NCBI GenBank assembly: GCA_027531255.1 | Contig: JAPZRU010000001.1 | Span: forward strand, 1 to 64,000 | DNA: 64,000 bases | DNA from: Steroidobacteraceae bacterium | Lineage (GTDB): Bacteria > Pseudomonadota > Gammaproteobacteria > Steroidobacterales > Steroidobacteraceae | Reading direction: 5' to 3' | In this document: in pieces, positions 50,963-58,386 of the stretch | Position numbering within the stretch: position 1 is the first letter of the stretch | Layout: each line of letters opens with the position of its first letter | Notes under the pieces: generated by a model | What the model was told of the DNA's origin: nothing | What the model saw: only the letters and a program-made list of their open reading frames with translations | Databases searched by the model: none | Made by a program: the position numbers and the translations under genes

Positions 50963-51688
50963 TCAGGCCTTCAGCGAGAACGGCGTGAAGTTCGTGCCGC
51001 GGTCGTAGTAGTCCTCGTTCTCCGCGCGCTTCAGGAACGCGACGATCCGGTACGTCACCGGCGTCATCAGGATCTCCCAGCCGCTCTTAAGCACGTACTG
51101 GGTGGCCATGACCTTCAGCAGCAGGTCGAGGTCCCACAGGCCGGCGAACGCGATCGTGTAGAACAGCGCGGAGTCGACGCCTTCGCCGACCAGCGTGGAG
51201 CCGATCGTTCGCGTCCAGAGCCAGCGGCCGTTCGTCCACACCTTCATCTTCGCGAGCACGTACGAGTTGACGAGCGTGCCGCACCAGAACGCGATCATCG
51301 ACGCGAGCACGATGCGCGGCGTGTTGCCGAAGATCGTCTCGACGGCGCCCTGCTTGTCGACCCACTCGACCGCGGGCGGCAGGTGCACGATCACGGCCGA
51401 CATCAGCGACGCGAACGCGAGCGCCGCGAAGCCGGCCCACACGACGCGGCGGTCGCGTGCATAGCCGTACACCTCGGTCAGGATGTCGCCGAAGATGTAG
51501 CTGATCGGGAAGAACAGCACGCCGGCCATGAAGGTCACGGCGCCGATCAGCGGCAGTTCGAGCGTCGAGACCTTCGCCGGGCCGATCAGGTTCGCGCACA
51601 GCAGGATCGTGACGAACGCGGCCATCACGAAGTCGTAGTACTTGTAGGTGCGCGCGGGCGGCGCACCGACGGGCGCAGTCGCGTTCAT
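50963..51688 (-). CDS. Queuosine precursor transporter (YhhQ/QPTR family)
   Basis: A 241-aa integral membrane protein with six TM segments. Family blocks are YYDFVMAAFVTILLCANLIG, FFPISYIFGDILTEVYGYAR, IAFWCGTLVNSYVLAKMK and TIGSTLVGEGVDSALFYTI. It imports queuine precursors such as preQ0 or preQ1 for tRNA modification. It is a single gene, divergent from the racemase-family gene with 168 bp between. No preQ1 riboswitch was recognised in that gap. Confidence 0.92.
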   Translation of the reverse strand: MNATAPVGAPPARTYKYYDFVMAAFVTILLCANLIGPAKVSTLELPLIGAVTFMAGVLFFPISYIFGDILTEVYGYARDRRVVWAGFAALAFASLMSAVIVHLPPAVEWVDKQGAVETIFGNTPRIVLASMIAFWCGTLVNSYVLAKMKVWTNGRWLWTRTIGSTLVGEGVDSALFYTIAFAGLWDLDLLLKVMATQYVLKSGWEILMTPVTYRIVAFLKRAENEDYYDRGTNFTPFSLKA

Positions 51689-51856
51689 CGGGGATCTCGC
51701 GGGGCAGGCGGCCGACGCATCATCCCTGCAGCGCCCGGGCGTGTCGAGTCGAGCGCAGGCCGGGAAATGCCGGTCCGACTGGCGGGCGCGACCTGCACGC
51801 GTCCAGTGCGGCGCGCGATCCTGCTGCTAACGTAACGTCGACAGGGGAGGACAGCG

Positions 51857-52612
51857 ATGGACAGGAATCCCGACGTGCTCGGCTGGCGCCGCAAGTTCGG
51901 CGTGCTCGGTCCCTCGACGAACACCATCGTGCAGCCCGAGATGGACGCGATGCGGCCGCGCGGCGTCACGAACCACTACAGCCGCATCTACACGCCCAAC
52001 GCGCAGGCCATCTCGAACGAGAGCTTCATGGCCGGCACCTTGCAGATCTCGGCGGGCGTGCTCGACGCGGTCCGCAGCGTGATGACCTGCGAGCCGGACT
52101 GGCTCGTCATGGGCATGTCCGCGATCACGTTCTACGGCGGCGCGAAGGGTGCCGACGAGTTCGCCGCGCGCATCCGCGCCGAGTCCGGCGTCGGCGTCTC
52201 CACCGGCTCGCTCTCGACCGTCGCGGCGCTGCGCGCGATCGGCGGCATCCGGCGCGTCGCGTTCCTCTCGCCGTACTATCCCGTGGCGAACGCCGAGGTC
52301 CGGCGCTTCCTCGAGGAGAGCGGCTACACGGTCGTGCGCGACCTCTGCCTGCAGTGCCCGACGTGGACCGCGATCGCGCAGGTGCCTGCCACGACGCTGC
52401 GCGCGAAGCTGCGCGCACTCGACGGCGACGACGTGGACGCGCTGATCCAGGTCGGCACGAACCTCTGCATGGCGAGTCTCGCCGACGAGGCCGAGCGCTG
52501 GCTGGGCAAGCCGGTGCTCGCGATCAACACCGCCACCTACTGGCACGCCCTGCGCGAAAACGGCATCGACGACAGGATCGCCGGCTTCGGCCGGCTGCTG
52601 CTGGATCACTGA
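51857..52612 (+). CDS. Asp/Glu racemase-superfamily enzyme (maleate isomerase/arylmalonate decarboxylase-like)
   Basis: A 251-aa protein. The substrate-carboxylate region is GVLGPSTNTIVQPEMDAM (res ~15-32). The first catalytic segment reads MGMSAITFYGG (~77-87), with Ser where a racemase has Cys, as in arylmalonate decarboxylase. The second reads LIQVGTNLCMASL (~195-207); its Cys lies several positions after the usual nucleophile site. It may therefore be a decarboxylase or isomerase of a dicarboxylate rather than an amino-acid racemase. It is a stand-alone gene with no pathway neighbours. Confidence 0.75.
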   Translation: MDRNPDVLGWRRKFGVLGPSTNTIVQPEMDAMRPRGVTNHYSRIYTPNAQAISNESFMAGTLQISAGVLDAVRSVMTCEPDWLVMGMSAITFYGGAKGADEFAARIRAESGVGVSTGSLSTVAALRAIGGIRRVAFLSPYYPVANAEVRRFLEESGYTVVRDLCLQCPTWTAIAQVPATTLRAKLRALDGDDVDALIQVGTNLCMASLADEAERWLGKPVLAINTATYWHALRENGIDDRIAGFGRLLLDH

Positions 52613-52739
52613 GGGCAAGTCCGGCACCGCATCCAGCGCCTGCCGGAGAGCGCCACGTACCCCACCCTCTGTCCACGTGGCAGAGCCCTTCCCGCGAGCC
52701 GCGACGAACGCAGTGTCAGGCGCGAGTCCGCGAGCCATC

Positions 52740-52772
52740 AAAAAAGGCGCCGAGCCTTTCGACCGCGGCGCC
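52740..52772 (-). terminator. Rho-independent terminator of the PilZ gene
   Basis: On the minus strand GGCGCCG pairs with CGGCGCC around a 13-nt loop and is followed directly by TTTTTT. It lies ~31 nt past the PilZ stop. It is the clearest intrinsic terminator in the window. Confidence 0.9.
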
Positions 52773-52803
52773 CCGACATGGAACCCAGGGTGGGCCTTCG
52801 GGC

Positions 52804-53079
52804 CTAGCGGCCCACGTAGCTCTCCATCCGGAGGCCCGTGCCGCCGCGCGACACGTGCGCGACGACCGCCGTGCGGCGATGGATCTTCGTGACGGCACCG
52901 AGGTTGATGGCGAACGCGAGTTCCACGACGCTGCCCTTGTGCAGGCCGAGGTTCTCGGTCTCGACGAACACGCCGTTCGCACTCAGGTTGCGGGCCTTGC
53001 AGAGCTTGCCCCGCTTGCCCGGCATCTGGACGTACACCGTGGTGCGCGCGCGATGGCGCGTGTGCAGCCGCCTCTCCAT
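52804..53079 (-). CDS. Single-domain PilZ protein (c-di-GMP receptor)
   Basis: A 91-aa protein made of one PilZ domain. The c-di-GMP motifs are the N-terminal Arg cluster RRLHTRHRAR (res ~3-12, RxxxR type) and the NLSANGVFVET strand (~32-42, [D/N]xSxxG). ATG 53079 has GGGG 6-9 nt upstream. It is a monocistronic unit, with its own terminator and 171 bp upstream. Small PilZ proteins bind c-di-GMP and alter motility, pili or polymer secretion. Its place beside the flagellar region suggests a motility role by inference. Confidence 0.9.
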   Translation of the reverse strand: MERRLHTRHRARTTVYVQMPGKRGKLCKARNLSANGVFVETENLGLHKGSVVELAFAINLGAVTKIHRRTAVVAHVSRGGTGLRMESYVGR

Positions 53080-53250
53080 TCGGTATCCCCGTCGCGAATA
53101 TTGTTTTGCACCGAACGCGCCGAGGAGTATGCCAAAGGAGACGTCGCGGCCGGAAGGACGACGGCGCGCGGGGGCCGGGGTGCTGCGGCGCAGCGCCGGC
53201 GGTCGGGGCGGGGATTCGATCGAAAATCTGCTATTATTCAGTGACTTGGA

Positions 53251-53445
53251 TCATTCGTCCTTGCGGCGGATCGCCAGCTGGACGGGGGCGTCGATGCCCA
53301 TCTTGACGCGCTTGCCGGTACCGCCCAGCAGCGTGATCTGGATCGGGCCGTTCGCGAACAGCTCGGCGAGCGTCATCTTCGTGTCCGTGCCATCGGCGGG
53401 CTGGATCACGATCGACTCGTCGGCTCGGCGGCTCAGTACCAGCAT
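53251..53445 (-). CDS. csrA: CsrA-family RNA-binding regulator, variant with inserted loop
   Basis: A 64-aa CsrA-like protein. It begins MLVLSRRADESIVI and ends QITLLGGTGKRVKMGIDAP then VQLAIRRKDE, which match CsrA beta strands including L4 and the R44-type arginine. An insertion of about 17 residues (roughly res 16-33, GTDTKMTLAELFANG) separates strands 1 and 2, and the usual C-terminal helix is missing. It lies 19 nt after flgN and is probably cotranscribed with flgM-flgN. CsrA dimers bind GGA in leader hairpins and commonly control motility and biofilm genes. Confidence 0.85.
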   Translation of the reverse strand: MLVLSRRADESIVIQPADGTDTKMTLAELFANGPIQITLLGGTGKRVKMGIDAPVQLAIRRKDE

Positions 53446-53464
53446 GGCGAGGGGCTCCGCGGCC

Positions 53465-53974
53465 TCAGACGCGACCGAGCTCGCGCGACTGGATCGCGCG
53501 GCCGGCCCCGACGGGTCCGTAGGTGAGTTCGTCCGGGCGACCGGTGCGTAGCACGTTCAGCAGCTGGCGGACCTGGCGGCTCCGGATGCCGACGATCATC
53601 CCGTTGCGTTCGTTGGCGTCGCGCAGCCGCACGACGAGCTCGAGCAGCTGACGCCAGCGCGTGGCGACCGGACCGGGACGGGGTGATTCGTGGCTGTAAT
53701 TCGGGTCCTCCGCGGCCCGCAGGAAGGCGGCCATGTCGTCGCGGGCCGGGCCGAAACCCGCGCCCGAGAGCACGCGCACCCGCGCCTGCTCCAGTTGTTC
53801 GAAGTCGGCGAGGCAGCGCTGCTTGTCGGCCGTCGCGGCCTCGAGCGCCTCGGGCGCCGAGCCCTCGCCGGCGAGCGCCGTACGCTCCGCGTCGAGCGCG
53901 GCGAGCAGCCGGCGCGCGGATGCCGCCTGACGCTCTAGCACGCTCGCGAGATCGTTGAGCGCCGCCGGGTTCAT
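53465..53974 (-). CDS. flgN: Flagellar export chaperone FlgN
   Basis: A 169-aa helical protein. Long helical segments include LNDLASVLERQAASARRLLA and RDANERNGMIVGIRSRQVRQ, and the latter carries the N-G motif typical of FlgN (E-x-N-G). It escorts the hook-filament junction proteins FlgK and FlgL to the export gate. It lies 5 nt after flgM and 19 nt before csrA, consistent with a flgMN unit under sigma-28 control. Confidence 0.85.
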   Translation of the reverse strand: MNPAALNDLASVLERQAASARRLLAALDAERTALAGEGSAPEALEAATADKQRCLADFEQLEQARVRVLSGAGFGPARDDMAAFLRAAEDPNYSHESPRPGPVATRWRQLLELVVRLRDANERNGMIVGIRSRQVRQLLNVLRTGRPDELTYGPVGAGRAIQSRELGRV

Positions 53975-53979
53975 CGGTT

Positions 53980-54291
53980 TCAGCGGCCCGGCAGCTCGCG
54001 ACCGGCTGCGAGCATCTTCTCGGCGACGCGCTCCGCGTTCACCTCGTACTTCCCCTGCGCGATCGCGTTCTTGATGGACTCGACGCGCGACTCGGAGACG
54101 ACCGGTGCGGCCGCGACCGCCTCGGCGAGCTTCTGGAGGCTGCGCGCGGAGTCCGTGAGCGTCACCGAGTCGCGGGCCGGCGCGGCCTTCTCGACCTTGG
54201 CGATTTCGCCACCCGTCCGTTCGGTGGCAGAGGTCCGGTTGCCCCCGGTCACGACCGGCGGCTGCGTTCCATAGCCCTGGATCTTGCTCAT
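53980..54291 (-). CDS. flgM: Anti-sigma-28 factor FlgM
   Basis: A 103-aa protein with a disordered, polar N-terminal half and a C-terminal sigma-28-binding region of helices: DSVTLTDSARSLQKLAEAV, VSESRVESIKNAIAQGKYEV and NAERVAEKMLAAGRE. This fits FlgM. It holds FliA inactive until the hook is complete, then leaves through the export channel. A well-formed sigma-28 promoter lies 40-66 nt upstream. Confidence 0.92.
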   Translation of the reverse strand: MSKIQGYGTQPPVVTGGNRTSATERTGGEIAKVEKAAPARDSVTLTDSARSLQKLAEAVAAAPVVSESRVESIKNAIAQGKYEVNAERVAEKMLAAGRELPGR

Positions 54292-54330
54292 CGGCGTTCT
54301 CCCGGGACGAGCCCGTGGTTCCTGCGAGAC

Positions 54331-54357
54331 GTATCGTCCGCGCCCGCTGGAACTTTA
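54331..54357 (-). promoter_or_regulatory. Sigma-28 (FliA) promoter of flgM-flgN-csrA
   Basis: On the minus strand TAAAGTTC (54357-54350) is followed after exactly 11 nt by GACGATAC (54338-54331). The FliA consensus is TAAAGTTT-N11-GCCGATAA; 7/8 and 6/8 positions match at the correct spacing. The predicted start is ~30 nt before the flgM ATG. Confidence 0.8.
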
Positions 54358-54476
54358 GGAAAATATGTGAAGTGGAGCAGGTTGCGTCGGCTGGCAGTGG
54401 AGTAGGGGCATGTTTCGGGGTATCGGCAGTCCCGGCGCCTGCCTGAGCCGCCGGACCGTCCGTTCGTTGCGAATCT

Positions 54477-55184
54477 TCACGGCAGCGGCACCTCCACCGT
54501 CCCGGCGGAGCGAACCACCGCCTCGAACTGGCGCTCGGAGGCCGGGTTCCGGACCCGTACGCGCTCGGCGACCCCGGCATCCCCGAGTGCCACGCCCTTC
54601 GTCCGCACCAGGAGGCCCCCGGCGCGGGCCATCACGGTGACCTCCTGGCCGCGGCGGACCACGGGTTCGGCTCGCGTCACCGCGGGTACCAGCGCCTCGC
54701 CGGCTCCGACGGGCCGGGTCACCACCCGGCCGACCGCCTCGTCGGGGCTCCTGAACCAGCCGGCCGGCAGCGCACCGACGTCGCGCGGCGCCAGCGCGAG
54801 GTCCGCCGGCCCGATCACGTGCGTGCGGGCCAGCGGCCGCGCGGCGACCACCACGGTTTCGATCGCGCGGACGCGCACGGCCAAGTAGTGCCGCCAGGCC
54901 GGGACGGGGCACCGCACTTCGACGGTGAGTCGCGTCGGCGAGCGCGTGCCCGGCGCTACGCTGCCCTGCAACGGCGATCCGCAGGCGGGCAGGCGGACGC
55001 GCGGATCCGGCTCGCGGATCTCGAAGTCCTCCGCGGGCGCCCCGGCGCGGCCGGCGTGCTCGGCGGCGACCGCGCGCGCGATCTCGACGAGCGTCGCGAG
55101 CGGCTGCATGGCCGGCTCGTCCGCGCGTGCGGACGGCGGGAGGCTCGCCAGGGAGAGCAGCAGGCAGAGGACGAACGCGCGCAT
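54477..55184 (-). CDS. flgA: Flagellar P-ring assembly chaperone FlgA
   Basis: A 235-aa periplasmic protein. The signal peptide is res ~1-22 (FVLCLLLSLASLPPSARA). An SAF domain (~105-170; LARTHVIGPADLALAPRDVG) and the C-terminal ChapFlgA part (VRRGQEVTVMARAGGLLVRT, then GDAGVAERVRVRNPAS) follow. It helps FlgI form the P ring. It is divergent from flgB. A sigma-54-like motif lies unusually close upstream. Confidence 0.93.
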   Translation of the reverse strand: MRAFVLCLLLSLASLPPSARADEPAMQPLATLVEIARAVAAEHAGRAGAPAEDFEIREPDPRVRLPACGSPLQGSVAPGTRSPTRLTVEVRCPVPAWRHYLAVRVRAIETVVVAARPLARTHVIGPADLALAPRDVGALPAGWFRSPDEAVGRVVTRPVGAGEALVPAVTRAEPVVRRGQEVTVMARAGGLLVRTKGVALGDAGVAERVRVRNPASERQFEAVVRSAGTVEVPLP

Positions 55185-55197
55185 CACGGCCTCGTTT

Positions 55198-55212
55198 GCA
55201 CGCTTCGTGCCA
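55198..55212 (-). promoter_or_regulatory. Possible sigma-54 -24/-12 element facing flgA
   Basis: On the minus strand TGGCACG-N4-GTGC matches the TGGCACG-N4-TTGC consensus except for one base. The initiation site would fall only about 2 nt before the flgA ATG, giving a nearly leaderless mRNA. It could be chance. Confidence 0.4.
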
Positions 55213-55491
55213 CGGCGAAGGGGCGCGCGGAAGCGCGGGAATTCCCGGGTATTCCGCCGCGCAGCGAGCATCGCCGCGCGCGGGCGAGGTTGATCCGTCG
55301 CGACCACCGCGCCGATGGCGTCAAGAATCCGACGCCGGCGCGAGGCGGCGAGTTCTTGCCGCCGTCGCGCGGTCGACGGGCGGCGGCTTGCCGCTCCGCG
55401 CGTGACGCGGTTCACGCGGCGGCGGCGCCGGCGTACGTCGCGCCGCTCTTTAGTAAGGACTCCCCGCTGGTTCGGGGCGGTACGGGCACGC

Positions 55492-55506
55492 TGGCACGGC
55501 TCTTGC
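55492..55506 (+). promoter_or_regulatory. Sigma-54 (RpoN) promoter of the flgB operon
   Basis: TGGCACG-GCTC-TTGC matches the sigma-54 consensus TGGCACG-N4-TTGC at every defined base, with GG and GC exactly 12 apart. It lies 36 nt before the flgB ATG, a normal distance. It implies activation by a bacterial enhancer-binding protein of the FleQ/FlrC type. Confidence 0.88.
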
Positions 55507-55542
55507 TCTTGCCTTGGCGAGGCCAGCCAAGTACCGCCCGCC

Positions 55543-55935
55543 ATGTTCAACAACGTCTTCGGCATCCACGAACGCTCGCTGCTCCTGTCGGGAGAGCGCG
55601 TCGGCGTCCTCGCGGCCAACATCGCGAATGCCGATACGCCCAACTACAAGGCGCGCGACATCGACTTCCAGTCGGTGCTCGCCGGCGAGCAGTCGTCGCA
55701 GGGCGCCCTGCCGATGGCGCGGACCAACACCGCCCATCTCGCGCCTGGCGGCGAGCTCTCGACGATGGCGGAACTGAAGTACCGCATCCCGTTCCAGCCT
55801 TCGCTCGACGGCAACACGGTGGAGGCACCGGTCGAGCAGGCCAAGTTCGCGGAGAACCAGGTTCGGTACCAGGCCAGCCTCATGATGATCAACCGCCGCA
55901 TCTCCAGCATCGAGAACGCGCTGACGAGCCGCTAG
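55543..55935 (+). CDS. flgB: Flagellar proximal rod protein FlgB
   Basis: A 130-aa rod protein. The N-terminal rod motif is LAANIANADTPNYKARDIDF (res ~25-44), and the C-terminal coiled-coil helix is NQVRYQASLMMINRRISSIE. The middle is short, as in proximal rod proteins. It builds the rod just outside the MS ring. It is the first gene of the flgB-K operon, directly behind the sigma-54 promoter, with flgC 59 nt away. Confidence 0.96.
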   Translation: MFNNVFGIHERSLLLSGERVGVLAANIANADTPNYKARDIDFQSVLAGEQSSQGALPMARTNTAHLAPGGELSTMAELKYRIPFQPSLDGNTVEAPVEQAKFAENQVRYQASLMMINRRISSIENALTSR

Positions 55936-55994
55936 CGCAGGCGAGGGCTCCCGGCGCGCATCGACCGTCCGATCACCAGGTCAGGTAAACCCCA

Positions 55995-56420
55995 ATGTCG
56001 CTATTCAAGGTGTTCGACGTCTCCGGCAGCGCGATGACCGCGCAGTCGGTGCGGCTGAACGTCACAGCCTCGAACCTCGCCAACGCCGACTCGGTCGCGA
56101 GCACGGCGGATGCGGCCTACCGCGCGCGTCACCCGGTATTCGCCGCGCAGCTGGAGGAGCTGACAGCCAACCCGGAACTCGACGGCGCCGGCGTCGGCGT
56201 GCGGATCGCGGGCGTCGTGCAGTCCGCCGCGGAGCCGGTGAAGCGCTTCCACCCCGAGCACCCGCTCGCGGACGCGCAGGGCTTCGTCTACGGCTCGAAC
56301 GTCAATCCGGTCGAGGAGCTCACCAACATGATCTCCGCGTCCCGGTCGTTCCAGGCCAGCGTCGAGGTCATGTCCAGCGCGCGCGACCTGCTCCTCAAGA
56401 CCATCTCGATGGGCCGCTGA
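55995..56420 (+). CDS. flgC: Flagellar basal-body rod protein FlgC
   Basis: A 141-aa rod protein. The N-terminal segment is LNVTASNLANADSVASTADA (ANNxAN-type), then AYRARHPVF. The C-terminal family motif is GSNVNPVEELTNMISASRSF. It forms the proximal rod with FlgB and FlgF. AGGTCAGG lies before the ATG. Confidence 0.96.
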   Translation: MSLFKVFDVSGSAMTAQSVRLNVTASNLANADSVASTADAAYRARHPVFAAQLEELTANPELDGAGVGVRIAGVVQSAAEPVKRFHPEHPLADAQGFVYGSNVNPVEELTNMISASRSFQASVEVMSSARDLLLKTISMGR

Positions 56421-56440
56421 GCGGCACCGGCAGGAAGACC

Positions 56441-57118
56441 ATGAGTACGATCCCGAGCATCAACCAGGACCTCGCCGGCGTCGGACTGTCGCGCCGCCTC
56501 GGCGGCGAGGGGAACCCGAGCGACCTCGGCCAGGAAGACTTCCTGCGGCTGATGATGGCGCAGTTCAAGAACCAGGACCCGACGAAGCCCGTCGACAACG
56601 CCGAGTTCGTCGCGCAGCTGGCGTCGTTCGGCACGGTGTCCGGCATCAGGGAACTGAACGACTCGTTCGGCCGGCTCTCGAGTTCCTTCAACTCGAACCA
56701 GGCGCTGCAGGCCTCGAGCCTGCTGGGCCGCAACGTGCTGGTCGCGCAGCAGACGGGCTTCCTCGCCGAGGCGGGCTCGCTCGAGGGTGCCGTGGACGTC
56801 CCGGCCGGAGCCACCGCGGTGAACGTCCAGGTGGTGGATCGCTTCGGCCAGGTGGTTCGCAACGTCGCGCTCGGCCAGCGGCCTGCCGGCCTCGCGCCGT
56901 TCGCGTGGGACGGGCGCACCGATCTGGGCGGCGTCGCACAGCCCGGGCAGTACACCGTCAGGGCTCAGGCCGTCGTCGGCAACCGGCCGCAGGCCGCGCC
57001 GACGCTGGTCGAGGCGGCTGTCGAGAGCGTCACTCTCGGCGGCGCCGCCAAGGGCGTCACCATCAACCTCCGCGGACTCGGCACGGTGCCGATGTCCGAC
57101 GTCCGCCAGATCTCCTGA
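56441..57118 (+). CDS. flgD: Flagellar hook-capping protein FlgD
   Basis: A 225-aa protein. The conserved N-terminus is QEDFLRLMMAQFKNQDPTKP (res ~27-46), then VDNAEFVAQLASF. A tudor/Fn3-like C-terminal part contains FAWDGRTDLGGVAQPGQYTV. It caps the growing hook and directs FlgE assembly, and is lost when the hook is done. It lies 20 nt after flgC. Confidence 0.95.
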   Translation: MSTIPSINQDLAGVGLSRRLGGEGNPSDLGQEDFLRLMMAQFKNQDPTKPVDNAEFVAQLASFGTVSGIRELNDSFGRLSSSFNSNQALQASSLLGRNVLVAQQTGFLAEAGSLEGAVDVPAGATAVNVQVVDRFGQVVRNVALGQRPAGLAPFAWDGRTDLGGVAQPGQYTVRAQAVVGNRPQAAPTLVEAAVESVTLGGAAKGVTINLRGLGTVPMSDVRQIS

Positions 57119-57132
57119 GGGAACGGCAAGCC

Positions 57133-58353
57133 ATGACCATGCGCATAGCGCTCTCCGGCCTCAACGCGGCCACCGTCAACCTCGACGTCACCGCGAACAA
57201 CATCGCCAACTCGAACACCACGGGCTTCAAGGCCTCGCGCGCCTCGTTCGCGGACGTCTTCACGACCAGTGCGCTCGGCGTCGGGAGTACGCAGGTGGGT
57301 TCCGGCGTGCGGCTGTCGGCTATCTCGCAGCAGTTCTCGCAGGGCGCGGTGGCCTCCACCGAGTCGGGCCTGGACCTCGCGATCTCGGGCGAGGGCTTCT
57401 TCACGCTGCGCGACGCTTCCGGCACGACGGCCTACACGCGCAGCGGCAAGTTCTCCGCGGATCGCGACGGGTTCGTCGTCAACAGCCAGAACCAGCGGCT
57501 GCAGGTCTACCCGCCGCTGCCGACGGGCGGCTTCAACCAGGGCCTGCTGACGGACCTGCGGGTCGACGCAGCGCAGAGCCCGCCGAGCGCGACCAGCAGG
57601 GGCGAGGTACTGATCAACCTGCCGGCGAACGCGCCGGTGCCGACGGTCTCCCCGTTCGACCCGAACAACCCGCAGACCTACAACCACGCCACCTCGACGG
57701 CGGTGTACGACTCGCTGGGGAACCTGTCGACGGCCACGTTCTTCTTCGTGAAGCAGCCGGCCGCCAATGCGTGGACCGTCGCGATGACGATCGACGGCAC
57801 CGCGGTCGGCACGCCCGTGCCGCTGAGCTTCTCCGCCAGCGGCGCGCTCACGACGCCGGCGAACGGGGCGGTCACCTGGCCGAGCTACACGCCGCCCACC
57901 GGCGCGCTGCCGCTCGACATCACCTTCGACTTCACCGGGTCCACGCAGTTCGGCAACCAGTTCGGCGTCAGCGCGATCACCCAGGACGGCTTCTCGAGCG
58001 GTCGCCTGAGCGCGCTCGACATCAACGACACCGGCGTGGTGCTCGCGCGATTCACCAACGGCCGCGCGGTCGAACTCGGCCAGCTGGCGCTGTCGAACTT
58101 CGCGAACCCGAACGGTCTGCGCCAGCTCGGCGACACGACCTGGGCGGAAACCTTCGCCTCCGGCGACGTGATCCGCGGCATGCCGGGCACGGCGAGCTTC
58201 GGCCTCATCCAGGCGAGCGCGCTCGAGAGCTCGAACGTCGACCTGACCAAGGAGCTGGTCAACATGATCCTCGCGCAGCGTTCCTTCCAGGCCAACGCGC
58301 AGGTGATCACGACCGGCGACCAGATCCAGCAGACCATCCTGAACATCCGGTAA
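57133..58353 (+). CDS. flgE: Flagellar hook protein FlgE
   Basis: A 406-aa hook protein. The N-terminal D0 motif is NLDVTANNIANSNTTGFKAS (res ~16-35), then the FlgE/F/G domain with DLAISGEGFFTLRDASGT. A FlaE domain occupies the middle (FDPNNPQTYNHATSTAVYDS), and the C-terminal D0 helix is LVNMILAQRSFQANAQVITT. ATG 57133 gives MTMRIAL; the next ATG two codons on is an alternative. It polymerises into the flexible hook. Confidence 0.96.
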   Translation: MTMRIALSGLNAATVNLDVTANNIANSNTTGFKASRASFADVFTTSALGVGSTQVGSGVRLSAISQQFSQGAVASTESGLDLAISGEGFFTLRDASGTTAYTRSGKFSADRDGFVVNSQNQRLQVYPPLPTGGFNQGLLTDLRVDAAQSPPSATSRGEVLINLPANAPVPTVSPFDPNNPQTYNHATSTAVYDSLGNLSTATFFFVKQPAANAWTVAMTIDGTAVGTPVPLSFSASGALTTPANGAVTWPSYTPPTGALPLDITFDFTGSTQFGNQFGVSAITQDGFSSGRLSALDINDTGVVLARFTNGRAVELGQLALSNFANPNGLRQLGDTTWAETFASGDVIRGMPGTASFGLIQASALESSNVDLTKELVNMILAQRSFQANAQVITTGDQIQQTILNIR

Positions 58354-58386
58354 GCGCGGCCGCGAGGCCGGCGCGGGAGTCGCCCG

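Larger units (their letters stand above)
55185..55542. other. Divergent flgA-flgB control region
   Basis: A 358-bp region with no supported gene. It carries a near-perfect sigma-54 motif for flgB at 55492-55506 and a weaker mirror-image motif facing flgA at 55198-55212. Enhancer sites for an NtrC/FleQ-type activator would be expected between them, but I could not identify any. Confidence 0.6.

Noticed and set aside
51689-51856. preQ1 riboswitch before the queuosine precursor transporter
   Set aside because: No preQ1-type A-rich tail or short pseudoknot motif is recognisable in this GC-rich gap.
52746-52772. Terminator for the plus-strand racemase-family gene
   Set aside because: The same hairpin read on the plus strand is followed by CCGACATGG and has no T run, so it serves only the minus-strand PilZ gene.
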